Counted from the first letter of the stretch, positions 1 through 14,395 are shown. The stretch is 42,583 bases of DNA from Candidatus Planktophila sp. (GCA_021741905.1 JAIOWZ010000007.1:1-42583); one strand, 5' to 3'. Notes: a model not told the origin generated them from the sequence alone. Numbers and translations: made by a program.

Positions 1-125
1 CAATGGATGTCAAAGTTGGCGATGTAGTTCTTTACAGCAAGTACGGCGGAACTGAAATCAAGCATGGTGGAGAAGATCTACTTGTTCTTTCAGCTCGCGA
101 CATTCTCGCTGTAATCGAGAAGTAA
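1..125 (+). CDS. groS: Co-chaperonin GroES, 3' end only
   Basis: Partial gene cut by the window's left edge. The frame running from position 3 ends in a TAA at 123-125 and encodes the GroES C-terminus, with the residues [19 protein letters not shown] followed by [11 protein letters not shown]. GroES is the heptameric lid of the GroEL chaperonin in the cytoplasm. The stop codon is directly followed by the groEL ATG with no spacer, so the two are translationally coupled in one groESL operon. The promoter and any CIRCE/HrcA operator lie outside the window. Confidence 0.97.
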   Translation, partial: MDVKVGDVVLYSKYGGTEIKHGGEDLLVLSARDILAVIEK

Positions 126-1766
<1,641 letters not shown>

Positions 1767-1778
1767 TTGAAAAGAAAT

Positions 1779-1811
1779 AAGCCCCGCGGATTTTATCTGC
1801 GGGGCTTTTTC
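1779..1811 (+). terminator. Intrinsic terminator after groEL
   Basis: A G+C-rich hairpin has the arms AGCCCCGC (1780-1787) and GCGGGGCT (1799-1806) and is followed by a T run. It lies 13 bases past the groEL stop. The reverse strand also reads into a T-rich stretch, so it may serve convergent whiB3 too. Confidence 0.9.
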
Positions 1812-1834
1812 TCTTCTTAGGAGGTAAGACAGTT

Positions 1835-2137
1835 TTATGAAGCGTTGGAAATATCTGGCGTGACCTCTTTGCCAAGTATTGCTAGGCGATCATCTTCAGA
1901 TAAGCCTCCCCAAATTCCATACGGCTCTTGAACAGCCAAAGCATGTGCCCGACAAGCTGCGATGACTGGGCATGATGCGCAAATAGCCTTTGCTGTGTTT
2001 TCACGATTGCGTCTGCGAGGACCACGTTCCCCATCTGGATGGAAAAACATCTCTGATGGAAGATCGCGACAGACACCCTGGTACTGCCATTCCCATTCAT
2101 CAGCAACGGGACGGGGTAAACGTGAAGTTTCAGCCAT
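1835..2137 (-). CDS. whiB3: WhiB-family iron-sulfur regulator, WhiB3/WhiD type
   Basis: 100-residue WhiB-like protein. Four cysteines (C23, C53, C56, C62, spacing Cx29Cx2Cx5C) would hold the 4Fe-4S cluster. The beta-turn motif GIWGG at 74-78 is followed by the basic/acidic C-terminus. The segment WEWQYQGVCRD...MFFHPDGERG matches WhiB3 of mycobacteria and WhiD of Streptomyces, which act in redox sensing and sporulation control. In M. tuberculosis whiB3 is likewise beside groEL1, which supports the name. The start at 2137 was chosen over an in-frame ATG at 2161, because a good promoter places the transcript start at this ATG, giving a leaderless mRNA. Confidence 0.93.
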   Translation of the reverse strand: MAETSRLPRPVADEWEWQYQGVCRDLPSEMFFHPDGERGPRRRNRENTAKAICASCPVIAACRAHALAVQEPYGIWGGLSEDDRLAILGKEVTPDISNAS

Positions 2138-2143
2138 GCCAAA

Positions 2144-2172
2144 ACTATACAACCGCGCCATAGGTTGTTCAA
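2144..2172 (-). promoter_or_regulatory. whiB3 promoter, leaderless type
   Basis: On the minus strand, -35 TTGAAC (2167-2172) and -10 TATAGT (2144-2149) are separated by 17 bases. The -10 ends six bases before the ATG at 2137, so transcription should start at the initiation codon. The -35 is inside an octamer TTGAACAA that recurs 26 bases upstream. Confidence 0.75.
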
Positions 2173-2247
2173 GTACCTTCGGGCCAAAAGTTGTTCAAAA
2201 GGTGTTTTCAGGTGGTGAGTTAGGCCACTTCACGCCACCATTACCCC

Positions 2248-5389
<3,142 letters not shown>

Positions 5390-5397
<8 letters not shown>

Positions 5398-6940
5398 AAC
5401 GCGCGGAGTCCTAGTTGTTGATTTTGGTGCTCAGTACGCGCAGTTGATCGCACGCCGAGTTCGCGAAGCCAATGTCTTCTCCGAAATTGTTCCTTCATCA
5501 ATAACAGCTGCCGAGGTTAAAGCCAAAAATCCAAGTGCGATTATTTTGTCTGGCGGACCATCAAGTGTCTATGCAGATAATGCGCCTACCGTCGATGCAG
5601 CTATCTTTGCATTAGGAATTCCTGTATTTGGAATTTGTTATGGCTTTCAAGCAATGGCAGCAGCTTTGGGCGGCGTTGTAAGCCAGACTGGTAAATCAGA
5701 GTTTGGTCGGACAGAAACAACTGTTCAACCAGGTTCGAAGATTTTTACGGGATTGCCCGCACAGCAAAAAGTCTGGATGTCACATGGGGATGCGGTAACC
5801 ACTGCTCCTGCAGGATTTACAGTGTGCGCAACAACGCAAGATACGCCGATTGCAGCATTTGAAGATGCTTCCGGAAAATTAGCTGGTGTTCAGTTTCACC
5901 CAGAGGTTTTACATAGCGAGCACGGACAGGCAATCTTGCGTAACTGGTTAGTCAACATTGCCAAGTGCGATGCAACTTGGACTACTGCAAATATCGCAGA
6001 AACAGAGATTGCAAAGGCAAGGGCGATTATTGGTGACAAGCGAGTCATCTGTGGACTCTCAGGTGGTGTTGATTCAGCCGTTGCTGCAGCGATTATCCAA
6101 AAGGCGGTTGGCAATCAACTGACATGTGTTTTTGTTGATCATGGCTTATTGCGCAAGGGTGAAGCAGAACAGGTAGAGCGCGACTTTGTTGCATCAACTG
6201 GTGTGCAGCTTGTTGTAATTGATGCCAAGGATCAATTCCTTAATGCACTTAAAGATGTTACAGATCCGGAAGAAAAGCGAAAGATTATCGGCCGCGAATT
6301 TATTAGATCATTTGAAGCCGCAGCGCGCGATATTGCAGCTGGGGGAGATGTTGAGTTCTTAGTCCAAGGCACTTTATATCCAGATGTTGTTGAATCAGGT
6401 GGCGGAACAGGCACAGCAAACATCAAGTCCCACCACAATGTGGGTGGACTGCCAGATGATTTGCAGTTCACATTAGTTGAACCGCTGCGCACACTATTTA
6501 AAGATGAAGTACGCCAGGTTGGTTTAGAACTTGGATTGCCAGAAGAGATTGTGTGGCGCCAACCTTTTCCTGGGCCAGGACTTGGAATCAGAATTGTTGG
6601 CTCAGTGACACAAGAGCGGTTAGATCTATTACGCGAAGCCGATGCAATTGCTCGGGCTGAATTAAAATTAGCTGGGCTTGATCGTGACATTTGGCAGTGT
6701 CCAGTTGTACTTCTGGCAGATGTCCGAAGTGTTGGCGTCCAGGGCGATGGCCGTACCTATGGCCACCCAATAGTCCTGCGCCCGGTCTCATCCGAGGATG
6801 CCATGACCGCCGATTGGTCTCGTGTTCCTTATGAAGTTCTTGAGAAAATTTCCACCCGCATAACCAATGAGGTCCGTGAGGTCAATCGAGTGGTTTTGGA
6901 TGTAACAAGCAAGCCACCTGGCACCATTGAATGGGAATAA
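5390..6940 (+). CDS. guaA: GMP synthase (glutamine-hydrolysing)
   Basis: 516 residues. The N-terminal class I glutamine amidotransferase domain has nucleophile C83 in FGICYGF and the His-Glu pair in QFHPEV. The ATP pyrophosphatase domain has the PP-loop GLSGGVDSA. The C-terminal dimerisation domain ends [13 protein letters not shown], the canonical GuaA ending. It converts XMP to GMP using glutamine and ATP. The start is a GTG inside the end of guaB3, eight bases upstream of its stop, which indicates translational coupling. It is the last gene of the guaB-guaB3-guaA operon. No convincing terminator follows before the next promoter. Confidence 0.98.
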
Positions 6941-6967
6941 TTTAAGGGTTTTCTCAGGATTCCGATT

Positions 6968-6973
6968 TATGAT
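6968..6973 (+). promoter_or_regulatory. Leaderless -10 box for the cyclophilin gene
   Basis: TATGAT at 6968-6973 ends six bases before the ATG at 6980, and there is no Shine-Dalgarno sequence. A -35 is not evident. The spacing places the transcript start at the ATG. Confidence 0.6.
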
Positions 6974-6979
6974 CTGCCT

Positions 6980-7678
6980 ATGAAAAGCAAAGGGATAGTC
7001 TCGAAAGTTCTAGCACTTTCCCTAACTTTTTTTGCCACAAGTTTCTTGATGCAACCTGCCAATGCAGAGGATGCACCTAAAACTTCCTTGGACATTTGCA
7101 AAGCAGCTAAATCAGTTATTCATAATCCAATGAAAATTCCAGTGCAGAAAAATATGTCAGCCAAGTTGCCATCGACAATGACCATAGTGACCAACTGTGG
7201 AAATATTGAGATTGCACTTGCTTCACAACTAGCACCTGTGACAGTTTCAAAACTTGCTCACCTAGCCAAGAATAAATTTTTCGATAATTCACTGTGTCAT
7301 CGTTTAACAACTTCAGGAATTTATGTTGTGCAATGTGGAGATCCATCAGGTGGAAAAGGAATGAGGCCTGCTGGTTGGAAAGATTTCCAAGACGAGAATC
7401 TGCCACCTAACGCCGAATTCAATTACCCTGCCGGCACAGTTGCAATGGCAAATAGGGGACCGGGCACCAACACCACACAATTTTTCATTGTGTATAAAGA
7501 CAGCACCTTGCCGCCCAATTACACAGTGTGGGGACAGATCAAATCTGGTTTAGATATTGTTGTTCAGATTGGAAATGTTGGTGCTTACCAAGTAAACCGC
7601 AAGGATAAAAAGGCATTTTACGTCGGCGATGGTATTCCAATTCAAACTCTGGAAATCAAAAAAGTTACAACTAATTAA
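6980..7678 (+). CDS. Secreted cyclophilin-type peptidyl-prolyl isomerase
   Basis: 232 residues. The N-terminus is a Sec signal peptide: Lys-rich start, hydrophobic core at about 9-24, and an ANA cleavage site after residue 29, with no lipobox Cys. Residues about 55-228 are a cyclophilin domain with family segments such as FFDNSLCHRLTTSG, AGTVAMANRGPGTNTTQFF and YTVWGQIKSGLDIV. It should catalyse proline cis-trans isomerisation outside the membrane. The usual cyclophilin Arg in F-H-R is kept (CHR), while the following residues differ from E. coli enzymes, as is common in actinobacterial exported forms. It is monocistronic from a leaderless promoter. Its end overlaps the convergent deacetylase gene by four bases. 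Confidence 0.92.
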   Translation: MKSKGIVSKVLALSLTFFATSFLMQPANAEDAPKTSLDICKAAKSVIHNPMKIPVQKNMSAKLPSTMTIVTNCGNIEIALASQLAPVTVSKLAHLAKNKFFDNSLCHRLTTSGIYVVQCGDPSGGKGMRPAGWKDFQDENLPPNAEFNYPAGTVAMANRGPGTNTTQFFIVYKDSTLPPNYTVWGQIKSGLDIVVQIGNVGAYQVNRKDKKAFYVGDGIPIQTLEIKKVTTN

Positions 7679-8400
7679 TTTGTATTTACAATCTTAAAAG
7701 CTTCAGCGATCCGACCATCTGGTAAACCGCCAATTCCAGCGTTGCGTTGACCCCATTCGCGAACCATGTTTTCTAATTCCTTGTTATGTGCAGTTTGAGA
7801 TGCATGGGCATGGAGTGCTGCCATCTTCAAGTCAAAGGTATCTGTGATGTCTACCCAGTGATCAGGTTGTGCAAATCCGGAAACCCAGATTTCCTTTACG
7901 CGCCAAGGCTCAAGGCCTTCTTTTTCAAGTAAGTCCGTGAATGCAAATGGATTACGTGCATCTGGATAAACCGCCTGAATTGTTGCCTCTCCTGCAGCTA
8001 AGTGATCGGGATGGCTCGCGCCGATTCGGTCCCAGTTACGTTCTGGACTTTGGCACACAATGCGATCTGGCTTAGAAATTCGAATCTGTCGGACAATATC
8101 TTTACGCAACTCGATTGTTGCCACTAAGTGACCATCGACGTAATTTAAGAAAGTTATATCTGTGACACCAATTGCGGCACCTGCAGCGCGTTGTTCACGT
8201 TGTCGGATTGCAGGCATCTCTTCCTTGGTAAACCCAGACTCTTCGCCGCCTTGATCCCCATTGGTACAAAAAACATAGGCAACATCAATTCCCTTTTTCA
8301 CCCATTGGGCGATAGTTCCGGATGCGCCAAAATCTGAATCATCGGGGTGGGCATTGATGACCAAGACGCGCTTGATCTCGTTATCTGCAATCGGTTCCAT
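7675..8400 (-). CDS. PIG-L (LmbE-like) zinc deacetylase
   Basis: 241 residues of the LmbE/PIG-L fold. Zinc and catalytic residues are visible in AHPDD (H18, D20, D21) near the N-terminus and HPDH (H130, H133) in the middle. The family removes N-acetyl groups from sugars. The actinobacterial members MshB and Mca act in mycothiol synthesis and mycothiol-conjugate cleavage, but this short form cannot be assigned to either. It diverges from the helicase gene across 26 bases that hold both promoters. Confidence 0.9.
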   Translation of the reverse strand: MEPIADNEIKRVLVINAHPDDSDFGASGTIAQWVKKGIDVAYVFCTNGDQGGEESGFTKEEMPAIRQREQRAAGAAIGVTDITFLNYVDGHLVATIELRKDIVRQIRISKPDRIVCQSPERNWDRIGASHPDHLAAGEATIQAVYPDARNPFAFTDLLEKEGLEPWRVKEIWVSGFAQPDHWVDITDTFDLKMAALHAHASQTAHNKELENMVREWGQRNAGIGGLPDGRIAEAFKIVNTN

Positions 8401-8406
8401 GCATGA

Positions 8407-8412
8407 AGCCTA
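8407..8412 (-). promoter_or_regulatory. Leaderless -10 box for the PIG-L gene
   Basis: On the minus strand, TAGGCT ends six bases before the ATG at 8400. It lies one base away from the opposite-strand -10 box of the helicase gene. Confidence 0.55.
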
Positions 8413-8413
8413 A

Positions 8414-8419
8414 TAGACT
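8414..8419 (+). promoter_or_regulatory. Leaderless -10 box for the UvrD/PcrA gene
   Basis: TAGACT ends seven bases before the ATG at 8427. This favours that ATG over the in-frame one at 8403, which would lie upstream of the promoter. Confidence 0.55.
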
Positions 8420-8426
8420 CACCCTC

Positions 8427-10664
8427 ATGACTGAAATCGATCCATTACTCGAGGGACTCAATCCTCAGCAATCGGAGGCGGTTACTCATGCAGGCGGCCC
8501 ATTATTGGTAGTTGCTGGTGCTGGATCTGGAAAGACTCGAGTATTAACTCGTCGCATCGCATTTTTAATGTCTAGAAGAAATGTGGCCCCGTATCAGATT
8601 TTGGCAATTACCTTCACAAATAAAGCTGCTGGAGAAATGAAGGAACGAGTTGCAGATTTAGTTGGTCCAATTGCGAAGTCAATGTGGGTCTCAACTTTTC
8701 ACTCCGCCTGTGTTCGCATTTTGCGCCAGGAAGGAGTTCGGCTTGGATATAGCAACTCCTTTAGTATTTATGACTCTGCAGATTCACAAAGACTGATCAC
8801 TATTGTTGCTAAAGAATTGAATTTGGATCCAAAACGCTATCCAGCACGCCAATTTCAATCGATGATTTCAAATGCCAAAAATGAGTTATTAGGCCCGCAG
8901 GATTACTTAAATGCAGCTAGCAATCAGTTTGAGCAGGTGGTTGCCGATGTTTATGCGGTGTATCAGCAGAGATTAATCCGAGCTAATGCCATGGATTTTG
9001 ACGATTTAATTCTAAAAACTGTTGAAGTTCTGCAACGCTATCCTGAAGCGAAAGCACGTTTTAGATCACGGTTTCGTCATGTTCTAGTCGATGAGTATCA
9101 AGATACAAATCATGCTCAGTACATCTTGGTCAAAGAGCTAGTGGGTTCTGAACTCGAAGGCCAAGCGCCTGCAGAGCTATGCGTAGTTGGTGATGCTGAT
9201 CAGTCTATTTATGGGTTCCGAGGCGCGACTATTCGAAATATCTTGCAGTTTGAACTGGATTACCCAAATGCCCGCTCAGTATTGCTTGAACAAAACTATC
9301 GCTCAACTCAAAATATTCTTAACGCCGCTAATGCTGTAATTACTAAAAATGAAAGCCGCAAAGAGAAAAACTTGTGGTCTGATGCCGGTGCCGGTTCACC
9401 GCTTACAGGTTATGTTGCCGAAAGCGAACACGATGAGGCTAACTTCATTGCAGATGAGATCAGATCACTGCAGCGTGAGGGAGTTTCGACTCCAGGGGAC
9501 ACTGCAATTTTCTATCGCACAAATGCACAGTCTCGTGTGTTTGAAGAAGTATTCATGCGCAATGCTTTGCCATATAAAGTCGTTGGGGGCCTGCGATTTT
9601 ATGAACGCCGTGAAGTCAAAGATCTGCTGGCCTATTTGCGCGTTCTGGTAAATCTAGAAGATGAAATCTCACTTCGCAGAATCATCAATGTGCCAAAACG
9701 AGGCATCGGTGACACATCCTTGGATTATGTCGATGAGTTTGCTCGTAACAACAGCATTTCTTTTTGGCAAGGCTTATTGCGGGTGAGCGAGAATGGATCT
9801 GTCCCATCACGAGCAGCGCATGCAATCAATGAATTTACTTCAATGGTCAGTGCTTTAGCGGTGTTGGTAGAAGCAAAAACTAAGCCTTCAGTAATAGTTG
9901 AAGCAGCCCTTGAGCAATCAGGGTTACTTAAAGAGTTAGCAGATAGCACTGATCCTCAGGATGAAGTTCGTGTGGAAAACCTCAAAGAATTAGTTGCTGT
10001 TTCGATGGAGTATGAAGAACGACCATTTGAAGAGCTTGGCGAAGATGAAGAAATTTCACTTGCAGGGTTTTTAGAAAAAGTTTCACTTGTTGCAGATGCA
10101 GATGAAATTCCAGAAGGAGAAGATCATGGGGGAGTTGTCACGATGATGACTCTTCACACCGCGAAGGGACTTGAGTTCCCAACAGTCTTTCTCACAGGAA
10201 TGGAAGATGGAATTTTTCCTCACTCACGAACTCTTGGTGAAAAAGATGAGATTGAAGAAGAACGTCGTCTTGCATATGTTGGTTTAACTCGTGCGCGACA
10301 AAGGCTTTATATTTCACGCGCTGAATATCGTTCTACATGGGGTGCGCCAAATTACAATCCACCTTCACGTTTTCTTGACGAAATTCCAGAAGATGTAATT
10401 GAATGGCGCAATCAAGGGCGATCATCATCACCTTCACTTGTTACACGCACTCGTTCCGCCACAACAGCGCCACCAAGAGCCACAGGTAAGAAGAGTGTTG
10501 CGATGGAGCTTGCAGTTGGTGAGCGTGTGTCACATGACACATTCGGATTAGGCACCGTTGTGGCAGTTGCTGGGGCTGGCGACAAAGCCGAGGCCACAAT
10601 TAACTTCGGGCAATACGGCGAGAAGCGATTACTGCTGCGTTATGCACCGGTTGAGAAACTATAG
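8427..10664 (+). CDS. pcrA: ATP-dependent DNA helicase UvrD1/PcrA
   Basis: 745 residues from the chosen ATG. It is a superfamily 1A 3'-5' helicase of nucleotide excision repair and replication-fork maintenance. Walker A is in VVAGAGSGKTRVLTRR, motif II is in VDEYQDTNHAQY, motif III is GDADQSIYGFRGA, motif V is MTLHTAKGLEF and motif VI is RLAYVGLTRARQRLY. A linker leads to a C-terminal Tudor-like domain (about the last 45 residues, GERVSHDTFGLGTVV), which in UvrD1/PcrA contacts RNA polymerase or Ku. An ATG 24 bases upstream is in frame, but it lies before the -10 box. It has the same position relative to sucCD as M. tuberculosis uvrD1. Confidence 0.96.
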   Translation: MTEIDPLLEGLNPQQSEAVTHAGGPLLVVAGAGSGKTRVLTRRIAFLMSRRNVAPYQILAITFTNKAAGEMKERVADLVGPIAKSMWVSTFHSACVRILRQEGVRLGYSNSFSIYDSADSQRLITIVAKELNLDPKRYPARQFQSMISNAKNELLGPQDYLNAASNQFEQVVADVYAVYQQRLIRANAMDFDDLILKTVEVLQRYPEAKARFRSRFRHVLVDEYQDTNHAQYILVKELVGSELEGQAPAELCVVGDADQSIYGFRGATIRNILQFELDYPNARSVLLEQNYRSTQNILNAANAVITKNESRKEKNLWSDAGAGSPLTGYVAESEHDEANFIADEIRSLQREGVSTPGDTAIFYRTNAQSRVFEEVFMRNALPYKVVGGLRFYERREVKDLLAYLRVLVNLEDEISLRRIINVPKRGIGDTSLDYVDEFARNNSISFWQGLLRVSENGSVPSRAAHAINEFTSMVSALAVLVEAKTKPSVIVEAALEQSGLLKELADSTDPQDEVRVENLKELVAVSMEYEERPFEELGEDEEISLAGFLEKVSLVADADEIPEGEDHGGVVTMMTLHTAKGLEFPTVFLTGMEDGIFPHSRTLGEKDEIEEERRLAYVGLTRARQRLYISRAEYRSTWGAPNYNPPSRFLDEIPEDVIEWRNQGRSSSPSLVTRTRSATTAPPRATGKKSVAMELAVGERVSHDTFGLGTVVAVAGAGDKAEATINFGQYGEKRLLLRYAPVEKL

Positions 10665-10680
10665 GATTACCCCGTATATA
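10651..10680 (+). promoter_or_regulatory. sucC promoter
   Basis: TTGAGA (10651-10656) and TATATA (10675-10680) are separated by 18 bases, partly inside the helicase gene's end. The predicted start is near 10687, giving a leader of about 20 bases before the GTG at 10706. Confidence 0.55.
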
Positions 10681-10705
10681 GCCGGCCAATAGATTGTGAG
10701 CCCCA

Positions 10706-11869
10706 GTGGATCTCTTTGAATACCAAGCCCGAGATATTTTTGAAAAGCACGGCGTACCTGTTTTGGCTGCAGCTATTGCAACAACAGCAGATGAAGCAGA
10801 AAGAGCAGCAACCGATATCGGTGGCAAGGTAGTCGTTAAGGCTCAAGTTAAAGTTGGTGGACGTGGAAAAGCAGGCGGCGTAAAGCTTGCTGAAAACCCT
10901 CAGGATGCTCGTGAAAAAGCTGGGGCAATCCTTGGAATGGATATCAAGGGTCACACTGTTCGCACAGTAATGATTGCAGCGGCAGCACCAATTGAAGCCG
11001 AGTATTACCTTTCAATTTTGTTAGACCGTTCAAACCGAACATTCCTAGTTATGGCTTCTGTTTCAGGCGGAATGGATATCGAAGAGGTTGCACGCACTAC
11101 ACCTGAGAAGCTTGCAAAGATTCCTGTATCTGCCGTGGATGGCATTTCACTTGCTAAGGCAAAAGAGATTGTGGCAGCAGCAGCATTTCCTGCAGATGTT
11201 GCAGATCAGGTCGTACAGGTATTGCTTAAGTTATGGGATGTATTCCAGGGCGAAGACGCAACTCTTGTTGAAGTAAATCCATTGGTGAAAACAAATGATG
11301 GAAAAATTATTGCGCTAGATGGCAAGGTGACTCTTGATGAGAACGCTGATTTCCGTCAGCCAGATCATCAAGGCCTAGTTGACCAAGATGCAGAAAATCC
11401 TCTAGAAGCTGCAGCTAAAGAAAAGGGACTTAACTACGTCAAGCTTGATGGACAGGTTGGAATCATCGGTAATGGTGCTGGTCTTGTTATGAGCACCTTA
11501 GATGTTGTTGCCTACGCTGGAGAAAAGCATGGTGGAGTTCTCCCGGCTAACTTCTTAGATATTGGTGGGGGAGCATCTGCCCAGATCATGGCTGATGGTC
11601 TGTCAATTATTTTGGGTGATGCCGATGTAAAGAGCGTCTTCGTCAATGTCTTTGGTGGAATCACTGCGTGCGACGCGGTAGCAAGCGGAATTGTTCAAGC
11701 CCTTGAATTACTTGGTCCAAAGGCAACAAAGCCAATTGTTGTTCGCCTTGATGGAAACAATGTTGTTGAAGGTCGCGCAATTTTGGCTAAGGCTGCACAT
11801 CCATTGGTTGAGCAGGCAGACACTATGGATGGAGCAGCAAATCGCGCTGCAGAATTGGCGGCGAAGTAA
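10706..11869 (+). CDS. sucC: Succinyl-CoA ligase, beta subunit
   Basis: 387 residues. The ATP-grasp domain starts [19 protein letters not shown], and the nucleotide-binding stretch [20 protein letters not shown] is present. The C-terminal CoA-ligase domain has [12 protein letters not shown] and [12 protein letters not shown]. With SucD it interconverts succinyl-CoA and succinate in the TCA cycle with nucleotide phosphorylation. The start is GTG. Its TAA shares one base with the sucD ATG, so the two subunits are coupled. Confidence 0.97.
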   Translation: MDLFEYQARDIFEKHGVPVLAAAIATTADEAERAATDIGGKVVVKAQVKVGGRGKAGGVKLAENPQDAREKAGAILGMDIKGHTVRTVMIAAAAPIEAEYYLSILLDRSNRTFLVMASVSGGMDIEEVARTTPEKLAKIPVSAVDGISLAKAKEIVAAAAFPADVADQVVQVLLKLWDVFQGEDATLVEVNPLVKTNDGKIIALDGKVTLDENADFRQPDHQGLVDQDAENPLEAAAKEKGLNYVKLDGQVGIIGNGAGLVMSTLDVVAYAGEKHGGVLPANFLDIGGGASAQIMADGLSIILGDADVKSVFVNVFGGITACDAVASGIVQALELLGPKATKPIVVRLDGNNVVEGRAILAKAAHPLVEQADTMDGAANRAAELAAK

Positions 11870-12750
11870 TGTCTATCTTTATTAACGATGCAAGCAAGGT
11901 GATTGTTCAGGGAATGACCGGTTCTGAAGGAACCAAGCACACTCGCCGCATGTTGGCTTCAGGCACAAAGATTGTAGGCGGAGTTACTCCTGGCAAGGGT
12001 GGACAGGTTGTTGATATTGATGGCCATCAGCTTCCAGTCTTCAACACAGTTGCTGAAGCAATGTCTGCAACAGGTGCAAATGTTTCTGTTGTTTTTGTTC
12101 CACCTAAGTTTGCAAAAGCTGCTATAATCGATGCAATTGATGCGACGATGCCATTAGTTGTTGTGATCACTGAAGGTATTCCTGTTCATGACTCTGCAAG
12201 TTTTTATGCATATTCACAGACAAAGGGCACAACTCAGATTATTGGCCCTAACTGCCCAGGATTAATTAGCCCAGGAAAATCAAATGTTGGAATTATTCCT
12301 GCAGACATAACTGGCGCAGGTCCTATTGGTTTAGTGTCAAAGTCAGGAACTCTTACATATCAAATGATGTATGAGCTTCGCGATATCGGATTTAGCACCG
12401 CGGTCGGAATTGGTGGAGATCCAGTAATTGGAACAACTCACATTGATTGCTTGCGAGCATTCCAAGATGATCCAGATACAACAGCGATCGTAATGATCGG
12501 TGAAATTGGTGGAGATGCAGAGGAGCGTGCCGCAGCATTTATTGCTGAGTATGTAACTAAGCCAGTTGTTGGTTACGTTGCAGGCTTCACTGCTCCTGAA
12601 GGTAAGACAATGGGTCACGCAGGTGCAATTGTTTCTGGTTCTTCAGGAACTGCTCAAGGCAAGAAAGATGCATTGGAAGCTGCCGGGGTAAAGGTTGGTC
12701 AAACACCGAGTGAAACCGCGCGTTTGTTGCGCGCAATTCTGGGTCGATAA
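11869..12750 (+). CDS. sucD: Succinyl-CoA ligase, alpha subunit
   Basis: 293 residues. The CoA-binding domain has [15 protein letters not shown], the [10 protein letters not shown] motif is at 127-136, and the phosphorylated histidine is H250 in GHAGAIV. It forms the catalytic heterodimer or tetramer with SucC. It starts on the last base of the sucC stop codon. The perM homologue follows after two bases, which repeats the order sucCD-perM-purN-purH found in mycobacteria. Confidence 0.97.
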   Translation: MSIFINDASKVIVQGMTGSEGTKHTRRMLASGTKIVGGVTPGKGGQVVDIDGHQLPVFNTVAEAMSATGANVSVVFVPPKFAKAAIIDAIDATMPLVVVITEGIPVHDSASFYAYSQTKGTTQIIGPNCPGLISPGKSNVGIIPADITGAGPIGLVSKSGTLTYQMMYELRDIGFSTAVGIGGDPVIGTTHIDCLRAFQDDPDTTAIVMIGEIGGDAEERAAAFIAEYVTKPVVGYVAGFTAPEGKTMGHAGAIVSGSSGTAQGKKDALEAAGVKVGQTPSETARLLRAILGR

Positions 12751-12752
12751 CA

Positions 12753-13832
12753 ATGATGACGCGGGTACTTGGAGCTGCATTGCCTCAAGTCCTGCGTAGC
12801 GTTGCATGGCTTTTACTTCCAACATCTTTTATCGCACTTCTTGCCTGGGCTACAGCAGGTAGTGCAACAGGAAATACAGGAGCTCCTTTACGTGCAGCGC
12901 TATGGATCTGGATTGGTGCTCACCAGATTCCGTTCTCCTTATCGCTACCACCCTCTGGTTTAGCTGGATATCTTTCATACCTTCCACTTGGGGCACTTAT
13001 TTTTCCGGTGCTTGCAATCCGCCATGGTGTAGCGCGCACAATTGAACGTTTAGATAATGACTCATCGTTAGTTGGTCCTGCTCGCGCAGTCTTTGCCATC
13101 GGCTATACCCTATTTGCTTTATTTGCTTCACTGTTTTCAAAGACAGAATCAATTAAACCCGTCTGGTACTTTGCAATTATTTATGTTTTACCTTTTACAC
13201 TTTTGGTTGGATCTACCGTTGGACGTAAAGTTGCCTTCGGTCAAGGATTTCTATTCGGCTCTCGAATTATCGCCCTATTACTAGGTGCTTCATCAGTAAT
13301 TCTTGGCGTGTGCTTACTGCTTAACATTTCAATGGTTAAGAATCTAACGACAGTTTTGCAACCTGGTATTTTTGGTGGTCTACTTTTATTGCTACTAAAT
13401 ATTTTGTATTTACCCAACGCTATTGTCGCCACTCTTGCTTATTTTTCAGGGGTGGGATTTGCCGTCGGGTCAGGCACCTTAGTTTCGCCGCTTTCATTTC
13501 GATTAAATAAGATGCCGGCGATGCCTTTATTGGGTGCACTACCTCAAGGAAAATCTACTATCGCATTAATCGGAATTGCGTTCATAATTTTTGCAGGAGC
13601 ACTTCTTGCTAGTTGGACAGTTGCTCTTAACCTTAGAGTTTTACATCAAAGCCTCATCGTCGCAGTTCTGATTGCAGCCTTTGTTGGCTATTCGGCAAGT
13701 GGGTCATTGATTACCGATGCGATGTCAGCAGTTGGTGTTTCACCATGGAAGTTCACGCTAGCAATAGCCGCGGAGCTAACGGCGGGGGCTGCTCTAGCGC
13801 TTTACTTGCCGCGATTGTTTAAGCGGACATGA
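12753..13832 (+). CDS. PerM-like polytopic membrane protein (DUF6350)
   Basis: 359 residues, mostly hydrophobic, with about nine to ten membrane segments (for example residues 15-35, 70-90, 110-125, 135-155, 170-195, 205-225, 270-290 and 300-320). No enzymatic motif is visible. Position and topology match the DUF6350 family, whose M. tuberculosis member PerM (Rv0955) lies between sucCD and purN-purH and has been linked to divisome stability. It is inserted between sucD (two-base gap) and purN (ATGA overlap). The functional transfer from PerM is inference, since sequence conservation in this family is low. Confidence 0.8.
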   Translation: MMTRVLGAALPQVLRSVAWLLLPTSFIALLAWATAGSATGNTGAPLRAALWIWIGAHQIPFSLSLPPSGLAGYLSYLPLGALIFPVLAIRHGVARTIERLDNDSSLVGPARAVFAIGYTLFALFASLFSKTESIKPVWYFAIIYVLPFTLLVGSTVGRKVAFGQGFLFGSRIIALLLGASSVILGVCLLLNISMVKNLTTVLQPGIFGGLLLLLLNILYLPNAIVATLAYFSGVGFAVGSGTLVSPLSFRLNKMPAMPLLGALPQGKSTIALIGIAFIIFAGALLASWTVALNLRVLHQSLIVAVLIAAFVGYSASGSLITDAMSAVGVSPWKFTLAIAAELTAGAALALYLPRLFKRT

Positions 13833-14395
13833 GAAAGCGTGTAGTAATTCTTGCCTCTGGTGCAGGTTCGTTAACTCAAGCAATCCTGGATGCCACAGAG
13901 CTCGACATTCAAATCGTCGCAGTGGTCTCAGATAAATCAGATGCTCAAGTTTTGGAGCGCGCCAAGAAAGCCAATATCAATGCCTCGGTCATTGAGTTAA
14001 AGGGCGATCGTGTTGCATGGGATAGGCAATTGTTTGATCAAGTAAATCAGTACCAACCAGATTTAGTGATTAGTGCTGGTTTTATGAAAATTCTCTCCTC
14101 TGAATTTGTGAGTAATTTTCCAACAATCAATAGTCATCCAGCACTTCTTCCGGAATTTCCTGGTGCGCACGCTGTGCGTGATGCCTTAGCTGCTGGTGTC
14201 ACCATCACTGGCACAACTGTTCATTGGGTGGATGCAGGCGTAGATACCGGGCCGATCATTACTCAGATGGAAGTTCCGGTGTTGCCCGGAGATGATGAAG
14301 CAACACTTCATGAGAGAATTAAGAAAGTAGAACGCGGTCTCATTGTTGCGACCATCGCTTTGATTACGCCGACACTGGAGATTAATTCACGATGA
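13829..14395 (+). CDS. purN: Phosphoribosylglycinamide formyltransferase
   Basis: 188 residues. The start is VVILASGAGSLTQAIL, and the catalytic residues N101, H103 and D139 lie in TINSHPALLPEFPGAHA and DAGVDTGPIITQ. It transfers formyl from 10-formyl-tetrahydrofolate to GAR, the third step of purine synthesis. It overlaps the preceding membrane-protein gene and purH by four bases at each end, so the three are one translational unit. FolD downstream makes its folate cofactor. Confidence 0.96.
   Translation: MRKRVVILASGAGSLTQAILDATELDIQIVAVVSDKSDAQVLERAKKANINASVIELKGDRVAWDRQLFDQVNQYQPDLVISAGFMKILSSEFVSNFPTINSHPALLPEFPGAHAVRDALAAGVTITGTTVHWVDAGVDTGPIITQMEVPVLPGDDEATLHERIKKVERGLIVATIALITPTLEINSR

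Noticed and set aside
2138-2161. Upstream ATG extension of whiB3 (MARLYSFG)
   Set aside because: The extension lies within the promoter: the -10 box TATAGT is inside it, and WhiB3/WhiD proteins begin near the chosen start.
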